Below are positions 58,200 through 64,000 of a stretch of 64,000 nucleotides of DNA, one piece after another. Within the stretch, counting starts at the first letter, position 1; the number at the start of each line of letters is the position of its first letter. Origin of the DNA: Ampelomyces quisqualis (Eukaryota; Ascomycota; Dothideomycetes; Pleosporales; Phaeosphaeriaceae); the NCBI GenBank assembly GCA_018398575.1, contig JAGTXZ010000021.1, positions 2,480,001 to 2,544,000 of the forward strand, in the 5' to 3' direction. Below the pieces are notes generated by a model that was not told the origin of the DNA, did not search any database, and worked only from the letters and a program-made list of their open reading frames with translations. The position numbers and the translations under genes are program-made.

Positions 58200-59578
58200 G
58201 ATCGACGTCAGGTACGGCTAGACGAAGAAGTGGGTACCGCTGCTTGTTCGGAGAAGATATTGGCGAAAATATCACAGGTGGATCGTGACGAGAAGCCGAG
58301 GAGAACAAAGCGATAATGCAGAAAAGGACCGGCCGTCCTCATATAGTTACAGAACCACATATCGATCATTTGCCACGGTTCATCCATCAATCTGTATTTT
58401 GGTGTCAGAGGCCAATGATACAGACATGCAATCTGGGTAAAGCATCACTTTCCTGCATCTGGCATAGTGCATGTGATGGCTGGCCAGCGCTGCGCGACAC
58501 TACATATTAGCTAGCAGGTGTTTTGACAAGCCGTCCATGTGGCGTGATGAGTAGATACGCTGGAGCTGTCCTGCCGCCGCGCTTCACCATCTCCTGCAAC
58601 TGGGAGTTGAGACGGCAAATGCTCGCTCCAAGAGGCAAGTATTCGAAGAAGTTGCTTTCTGCCCAAGGTTAAACATTATAGACCTCGGTAGGAGCATGGT
58701 GTTGGCGATGTGTTTGGTTCGTCAAATAGGTGTCTGAGGGTCGGAAATTCTCTTTATCGCATGCGAAGATGTCGAAGCTCACCTCATCTGCCGCCATGTA
58801 GTGTCTTCTATCTTCATACTGCGGGTGTGTCTCTGGTAAAGCTACCAATTGATAGCATGGAAAACAATGTAGGCCGTATTGGGGAAGTGTAAGCATCGGA
58901 CGCTGATCGAGGCTTCGTGTATGCAAGTGCAACCTTGCTAGGTTGACAAGATTGAGCGTCTCAGATGGCGGATGCCCAACCCTGTCTTCAAGTTGTTTCT
59001 ATATGGTCTACATAGTGCCGCCGCATGCACCTATTTTTGAATGCATCAGTGTTTACTGATCAAAATGCCCATCTTGAGTGGCAGTAGCAAGGAACATACA
59101 GCAGTGATGGTCGAGACCATGTGCTGCTTGATACAGACATTGCATTTTTCGAAGATGGAGAAACGAAAATGAGTAGCCGAAGATCTGAATGCCGGGTACG
59201 TACGGTTAATTTAAATAGATCGATGGATAACGAAGAGAGGCTTGGCGTGCTCAGGGTTGGGTAACACCCCATCGAAAAGAGCGATAGCGTTTCTTCTGGT
59301 CGCGGCTCCTCAGGTTCCAGATCTATCATCTCTCTGGATCACGCAGGGCTGATGTCTTGGCCTTGAGCGACGTGCATGTACGTGTCAAGGACAGGGACCC
59401 GACAATTGCGCACGAGCATGTCGATCAGAGTGTGATTTCTGTACTTCGATGCTATCGTATCCTATTCTATGCCTTGAGTAAGGGTATTCAACGCCGTTCT
59501 AATGCCTTGTGATGTACACTACTATATACATATCGTAGTCGTACAGCTACGTTACAATAGGATCAAACCTTTACTTGA
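58200..59578. other. Intergenic, precursor promoter and PPR gene 3' end
   Basis: About 1.4 kb. Frames are under 90 codons and overlap on both strands. No UstYa-type or peptidase gene, repeat or RNA gene recognised. Confidence 0.5.
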
Positions 59579-61588
59579 TCACAGCTCTGGGTCTTTAGGT
59601 CTTTCTCCGAATTCGTGCTCGAGCCATGCCGACCAAACTTCTTTCTCATCAGCCTGGGGAGCCTTCGCGGATTGCACAGAATCAGGCGTGCTTGAATGAG
59701 CTGCCATTTCTTCATCCAGTAGTTCACGCGTGAACAGATCGTCGTCGAAATCGGTCTCATCCAGCGGGTCTTCGTCAACTGCTTTGTCGACAGGCTTAAC
59801 GTCCTTCAGATAGGCGGCCGTGGCGATCATGACGTTGTCCGCTGTCCAAGCTGGAGCAACATGGTGTTTCTTTTGCTCCGCCCAGCGAGTAGTAATCAAA
59901 GCGGCCTCGATGATAGATCTATGATCAAATCCTCGCTTTGCAACCTCGTTCAGAACCTGATTGAACGCAACTGTGTTGCCTGTCACAGAACAGAGACTCA
60001 GCATATGATGATAAGCTTTTGCAACATAAGATGGTTTGACGTTGCCCTTGATGCGCTTGATTTCTTCCCAGACGTAGGTGCCTCCTTCCCAGTCCGCTCG
60101 ACGAATGCAATCCGCTAACAGTCTTGTGAGAGCAGGCATTGTGAGACCCCAACCATCAGCTTTCATCTCGTAATAGACGTCCAAGGCTCGATCAAAACCA
60201 GCAAACTTCAACACACCATGTATCAACGCGGCGAAGACCATTGGCGTAGGATAAATTTTCTGGTACACTTTGTGATCGTTTAATCGCACCAATCTTCCGC
60301 AGCCCGCTTCGTTAATGGTTATAGAGGGATTGGCAAGGATTATGGCATTGTCAACACCTCTCATCTTGGCTACAAAGCGTGAGAAGTCGTCTGGGCGCGA
60401 TTGATTGGTATAGTGTGTCAGGACCTGAGTACAGAGCAGTTCATTGGGCCTGATCTTCGAGGGTTCGAATGCAGCGATCACATCGTCAACAAGGTCACTG
60501 CGGCGCCATAGCGCAAATCCGGCCATGAGGACATTGAAGGTATGGATATCCGGAGCAGAAGTGGATATTAGTAAATTGTGGCATATCTTCGCGACAACGG
60601 AGGCTTTTTCTGCAGGATCTCCCTTGCCGCACTGGCGAAGTAGTCGCGTGATACCATCGTTCATCTGCTTGGCAATGTCGTAGAAGTCGCCGTCGGCATC
60701 TTCAGTGTAGCGCGGAATGCCCAAGTGAGCAAGGGCGGTCCTCGCTTTGTATGTGTCCTCAGGAGAAGAAGAGAGAGGGGTCCTATGTAGCCGGTCGATC
60801 TCTGTCAGAAACTCGGTCCGGGCAGTTCGCTCCGCAGCATCAGTCCTGGACGCGGCAAGCAGAATGTGTGGTGACAATCGTTTCAGAAGAGCGTCTTTGT
60901 TTCCTAAGTATCGGATAACGCCAACATGCGTGATGAGATTGTGAACCAGAAAACCTGTGCAAAGCTCCTGCATGGCCTGTTTCTTCCAAGTGCGACGCCT
61001 GCGCAATGCGGAGAGGCGAAGAGTATCGGGCGCCCATAGTGAATGCGGTGGCAGATGATATGGGTTTACGTCCGGGCCCGTACTTGCTGGCCATGGCAGT
61101 GCTCTTGCCCCGGGAAACCTCGAGTCCAAGCGCAAGGAGTTCCATACGACCTCGGCAGAGTCCACGAGTGCCGCCTCGTGCTTGAGCAGAGCAGCATCGT
61201 CCCCGAGCTCCATGCTCGCCGCGTGACGCGCACCCTGCCACTCGGTGTCTTCGAGATGGCCGCCCAAGTCTGGAGACTCTCTGCGCTCCCGCTTCGGTTT
61301 CCCAGCCGTTGAGGGGGCGGCTTGGGGTGGGCGGTCCAATGCATCTCTCAGCCGGGCAAAGGCCTTCTCCCATTGCATGTTCCTCTCCGATTTGGCCTGG
61401 GCGTCTACAGTCAGCCCCGCGGCGAAGACGGTCGTGTAGAAGAACGTCGAGGTCGGAGTGCCGAGCGCCCACGAGCCGCGGAGTCCGCGCTGTCCACGCT
61501 GGTTAACCACGGCTCTCGCATGTGAGACATATGACATGCATCTGCAGGTGCCCGGGCTGCGTGCTACCCGGGACCAGAATGCTCGCAT
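59579..61588 (-). CDS. Mitochondrial pentatricopeptide repeat (PPR) protein
   Basis: A single exon of 669 codons from the ATG at 61588; the frame extends further upstream only from a GTG. The first ~45 residues are rich in Arg, Ser and Ala with no acidic residues, a good mitochondrial targeting signal. PPR-type helical pairs are seen at about 345-405 (DIHTFNVLMAGFALWRRSDL, RPNELLCTQVLTHYTNQSRP) and 447-555 (TPMVFAALIHGVLKFAGFDR, ALDVYYEMKADGWGL, VKPSYVAKAYHHMLSLC). The C-terminus is acidic. PPR proteins bind organelle RNA and act in its processing, stability or translation; the target here cannot be told from sequence. It is divergent from the next gene. Confidence 0.87.
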   Translation of the reverse strand: MRAFWSRVARSPGTCRCMSYVSHARAVVNQRGQRGLRGSWALGTPTSTFFYTTVFAAGLTVDAQAKSERNMQWEKAFARLRDALDRPPQAAPSTAGKPKRERRESPDLGGHLEDTEWQGARHAASMELGDDAALLKHEAALVDSAEVVWNSLRLDSRFPGARALPWPASTGPDVNPYHLPPHSLWAPDTLRLSALRRRRTWKKQAMQELCTGFLVHNLITHVGVIRYLGNKDALLKRLSPHILLAASRTDAAERTARTEFLTEIDRLHRTPLSSSPEDTYKARTALAHLGIPRYTEDADGDFYDIAKQMNDGITRLLRQCGKGDPAEKASVVAKICHNLLISTSAPDIHTFNVLMAGFALWRRSDLVDDVIAAFEPSKIRPNELLCTQVLTHYTNQSRPDDFSRFVAKMRGVDNAIILANPSITINEAGCGRLVRLNDHKVYQKIYPTPMVFAALIHGVLKFAGFDRALDVYYEMKADGWGLTMPALTRLLADCIRRADWEGGTYVWEEIKRIKGNVKPSYVAKAYHHMLSLCSVTGNTVAFNQVLNEVAKRGFDHRSIIEAALITTRWAEQKKHHVAPAWTADNVMIATAAYLKDVKPVDKAVDEDPLDETDFDDDLFTRELLDEEMAAHSSTPDSVQSAKAPQADEKEVWSAWLEHEFGERPKDPEL

Positions 61589-62228
61589 TGCTACCGGGGC
61601 ATGCTGTGCGGTTTGCAGAGGGACGGCGGGGGGCCGAATCGCGGGCGAAAGTGCGATGCGGCGCAGATTGGCAGTGGCTTGGGTGTCTGCGGGGCCAATG
61701 CGCACGTTTTGGAAACTCAGCGGGAGGCTTGGCGGAGTGGGAGCAGTGAAGGATGTCTCTTGGTGCCGAAGGGTGCAAGGCGTGAAATGTCGTGTTATGT
61801 AAGCGAGCTCGGGGAAGCTCTAGCGCCGACACACGAAGAGAGACTGGTCACTTCCAGCAGGCAGGCAGTGGAACGCCGTTACGACAGTGGAACCTCACAA
61901 GGACTCAGCTGCATACTGGCCCAGAGAGCATGCCACCCACTCTCCAAGCAACAAGTCGGCATGCGAATGATGCTCTTGGCAGCATTGAGCTAGCTGAGTA
62001 AGCTAGTATGTATTCTCAAACTTGCGGGACTATCTCTACCTTGGTCTCCCACGACGACTCTCCTACCCTCAACCACCTGCTGTTGATCGCCACTCGTCTC
62101 CTAGTCGACGTCTAGTCACGTTGAGCCAATAACGTCTTTGCACGATCCTACTTGGAACATCACAACGTCCTCAGGCAAGCTTCTTATATATTCGCGACGT
62201 TCGTGTGATTCGAAAGCCAAGCTCAAAG
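61589..62228. promoter_or_regulatory. Divergent promoter, PPR gene and membrane protein gene
   Basis: 640 bp between opposite starts. Overlapping short frames only. A CT/CA-rich leader lies at 62030-62110. Confidence 0.5.
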
Positions 62229-63116
62229 ATGGTCAAATACTACCCGTCCCTTAATGAGAATCATATCGATTTCATAACCTCGCAACCTCTCTTCTTCGTC
62301 GCTAGCGCTCCATGGGCCGGTGAGCACATCAATCTCTCTCCGAAAGGCCATCCATCGCGCACTTTCTCGATACTTGGCCCAAATACAGTCGCCTATCTGG
62401 ATGCTACCGGAAGCGGTTGCGAAACGATTTCACACGTCTACGAAAATGGCCGCGTGACTGTCATGTTCTGCTCCTTCGGTCCTTCGCCACAGATCATGCG
62501 ACTGTTCTGCAAGGGCCGAGTCGTGGAAAAATGGGACCAGTATTACCAGGAACTGAGGGCAAAAATGGCAACTGAAAATGGCGGTGAGGTCGACGTCACT
62601 GGTGCGAGGGCCATTATTGTGTTGAAGATCAAGAAAGTGCAAACCAGTTGTGGATTTGGAGTGCCCATGATAAACAACGACAAGAACGCTCCGCTCGAGG
62701 CTACTGGAGATGCCGTCACCCTCGTCGAACATGACGAGGACACCACCGCAAACGAGGACTGGAAGCCGCGGGAGACCATGGACACCTGGGCGCGAAAGAT
62801 GCTCGAGAAGCAAGAACTCATGGACTATCAGAAAAGGTCGAACCATCAATCACTCGATGGTCTTCCCGGCCTGCTGAGCGCTCGCCGCGCATTGGATCAG
62901 AATCTCGCCATTGAAGACACAAAAGCCTGGTTCCAGAAAGTGAGCCGACAGCAAGATGCGGTTTTCTTCGGCATTGGCTTGGGTGTTTTGCTCATGATTG
63001 TACTCAGTCTTGTGGGCGTACTAAGTATAAGACCGCTCTTCCTATATCATTTCCTCAACTATCAGAGGAGGCAGATCGGAGTACCAGAAGAGTCAGTGCA
63101 CAAGTCGGAATTATGA
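62229..63116 (+). CDS. PNPOx-like flavin-binding-fold protein with C-terminal membrane anchor
   Basis: A 295-residue single exon from the ATG at 62229; the upstream Met reading starts eight codons earlier without better context. Residues ~10-150 match a fungal family related to pyridoxamine 5'-phosphate oxidase and FMN-binding split barrels: FITSQPLFFVASAP, INLSPKG, FSILGPNTVAYLDATGSG, ETISHVYENGRVTVMFCSFG, and MRLFCKGRV. Relatives bind flavin or haem and act as oxidoreductases, but the substrate is unknown. A charged middle with WKPRETMDTWARKM follows. A single hydrophobic segment (FFGIGLGVLLMIVLSLVGVL) near residues 250-280 is a likely membrane anchor, leaving a short tail. Confidence 0.85.
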   Translation: MVKYYPSLNENHIDFITSQPLFFVASAPWAGEHINLSPKGHPSRTFSILGPNTVAYLDATGSGCETISHVYENGRVTVMFCSFGPSPQIMRLFCKGRVVEKWDQYYQELRAKMATENGGEVDVTGARAIIVLKIKKVQTSCGFGVPMINNDKNAPLEATGDAVTLVEHDEDTTANEDWKPRETMDTWARKMLEKQELMDYQKRSNHQSLDGLPGLLSARRALDQNLAIEDTKAWFQKVSRQQDAVFFGIGLGVLLMIVLSLVGVLSIRPLFLYHFLNYQRRQIGVPEESVHKSEL

Positions 63117-63801
63117 TGGCACCTGCTCGTGAAGAGATTTGTGGTGTCTTCATTATCTCCAATGTTACACTAGACCTGCAAGTCTCTGACTACAGCTCGC
63201 TGCGCAAGCCGTGCTCATGGAGACGAAGCATCATTACTGGAGCATGCGCATTCCTTTCTTGACTGTACAGAGTAAGAAGTCACTCTCTTATATATTCTAG
63301 CGGCGTTTTTGAAGGTTTACGGGCGAAGAGAGGTGGAGCCGGGGCTCATGTGTCGCGATTATATTTTGTTGGGTTTCGTGCTCGGAGGTGTAACATTTCT
63401 CTTTCTGTATTTTACTACCTACACCCCAGAGAGACTCGCGACCACCTCTTCAGCACTATTGAAATTCCCGTTCCAACATCCACTGATAGTCTGGCCACAA
63501 TCAAACTCGTCTACATCTGGAAACTCCCCTCTCGTATAGAAAAGGTCGGAGGCTGTATTTGGTGTAGATAGGGGATCTCTTGGAAGAGTTTCCTTTACGA
63601 CTGGACCTGGTTATGGATCTTGAAGGCGTATCGGGCTTGCACTTGCGCAAGGCCAATGTGTTGATGCTGTGGGGTGGTTGGCTGTCGGCGATGAGGTCAT
63701 GGTGCGCAAACTAGAGGAGGGCGAGCCGCGGCTCCAGCATCAGTAAATCCACACGACGTACTCCCGAGCTTTGCGTGTCAACAGCCGTCGTGGCCACCAA
63801 C
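63117..63801. other. Intergenic with one small hydrophobic ORF
   Basis: 685 bp. An ATG at 63348 opens a 62-codon frame (to 63539) with one strong hydrophobic stretch (YILLGFVLGGVTFLFLYF) that could be a membrane segment. There is no recognised family and no support beyond composition, so I do not call it a gene. The rest should hold the promoter of the Nas6 gene. Confidence 0.4.
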
Positions 63802-64000
63802 ATGGAAGAGTACAAGGCCAAGTATGCCATACACGAAGCCTGTCGCGAGGGCCAGAGTAGGCTCGACCCCGCACTCGACCTGCCGCCACTGCTGCTGCTG
63901 ACCCCACCAGCGTCCAGAGTCGAATCGCTCCTGGCGGCCAACCCCAAGCTCGCATCTTTGCGCGACCCGGATGACCGTCTGCCCATCCACTGGGCCGTGT
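63802..64000 (+). CDS. nas6: Ankyrin-repeat proteasome chaperone Nas6 (PSMD10), 5' part
   Basis: Partial: runs off the right edge. Exon 1 is 63802-63856 and exon 2 starts at 63911, with a 54-bp intron (GTAGGC...CACCAG) whose removal rebuilds KYAIHEACREGQTSRVESLL and continues ANPKLASLRDPDDRLPIHWAV. This is the first ankyrin repeat of Nas6/gankyrin, including the RLPLHWA-type motif. Nas6 binds the Rpt3 ATPase and helps assemble the 19S regulatory particle. Because the intron is a multiple of three without stops, the unspliced frame is also open. Confidence 0.82.
   Translation, partial: MEEYKAKYAIHEACREGQSRLDPALDLPPLLLLTPPASRVESLLAANPKLASLRDPDDRLPIHWAV

Noticed and set aside
57487..58221. 244-codon plus-strand frame over the repeat precursor
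   Set aside because: Exact antisense of the tandem repeats; repetitive only because the other strand is. The minus-strand model has signal peptide, intron and basic sites.
57438..61588. RiPP biosynthetic cluster around the repeat precursor
   Set aside because: The precursor layout fits, but neighbours are a zinc protein and a PPR protein; no DUF3328, methyltransferase, P450 or tyrosinase gene is visible, so I do not call a cluster.

Overview
This window is nuclear DNA from a filamentous ascomycete fungus. Genes are split by short introns (mostly 47-83 bp) with GT-AG ends and CTAAC/CTGAC-like branch sites. The proteins are typical of Pezizomycotina: Med19/Rox3, Rtp1, Tim54, a Kin1-type kinase, Zn2Cys6 and long-linker C2H2 regulators, and small secreted proteins. 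The content best suggests Dothideomycetes, possibly Pleosporales, but that placement is inference. All exon structures below were built by hand from splice signals and reading-frame continuity; where total exon length divides by three this was checked.

Layout. 0.2-14.5 kb is gene-poor: an unknown low-complexity protein, about 5.5 kb with no convincing gene, a two-finger C2H2 protein, a small orphan protein and an F-box protein. 14.6-36.7 kb is a dense housekeeping block: Rad10/ERCC1, Med19, eIF3h, an unknown Gln-rich basic protein, an omega-like glutathione S-transferase, a GPATCH1-like G-patch protein, Kin1 kinase, Caf40/Rcd1, ribosomal protein uL1, Mix23 and DNA ligase I. 36.7-41.4 kb is a poor, partly AT-rich gap holding a truncated Zn2Cys6 regulator. 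41.4-45.3 kb has Tma20/MCT-1, Sgt2 and Tim54. 45.5-52 kb is an accessory patch: a decayed GH115 alpha-glucuronidase, a small secreted cysteine-containing protein and a weak orphan ORF. 52-64 kb holds Rtp1, SmF, the zinc protein CZIB/UPF0587, a secreted precursor of nine tandem Kex2-type repeats, a mitochondrial PPR protein, an unknown membrane-anchored protein and the start of Nas6.

The housekeeping genes do not form one pathway. Many are divergent pairs with short shared promoters (Rad10/Med19, G-patch/Kin1, Mix23/ligase, SmF/CZIB, PPR/membrane protein).

The most unusual item is the gene at 57438-58199 (minus strand). It has a signal peptide, one intron, and nine 21-25-residue repeats, most ending in Trp-Gly/Asp/Ser then Lys-Arg. 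This is the architecture of a Kex2-processed repeat peptide precursor, as used for fungal RiPPs and secreted peptides. No UstYa-type (DUF3328) tailoring gene is visible nearby, so whether it makes a cyclic RiPP or linear peptides is open.
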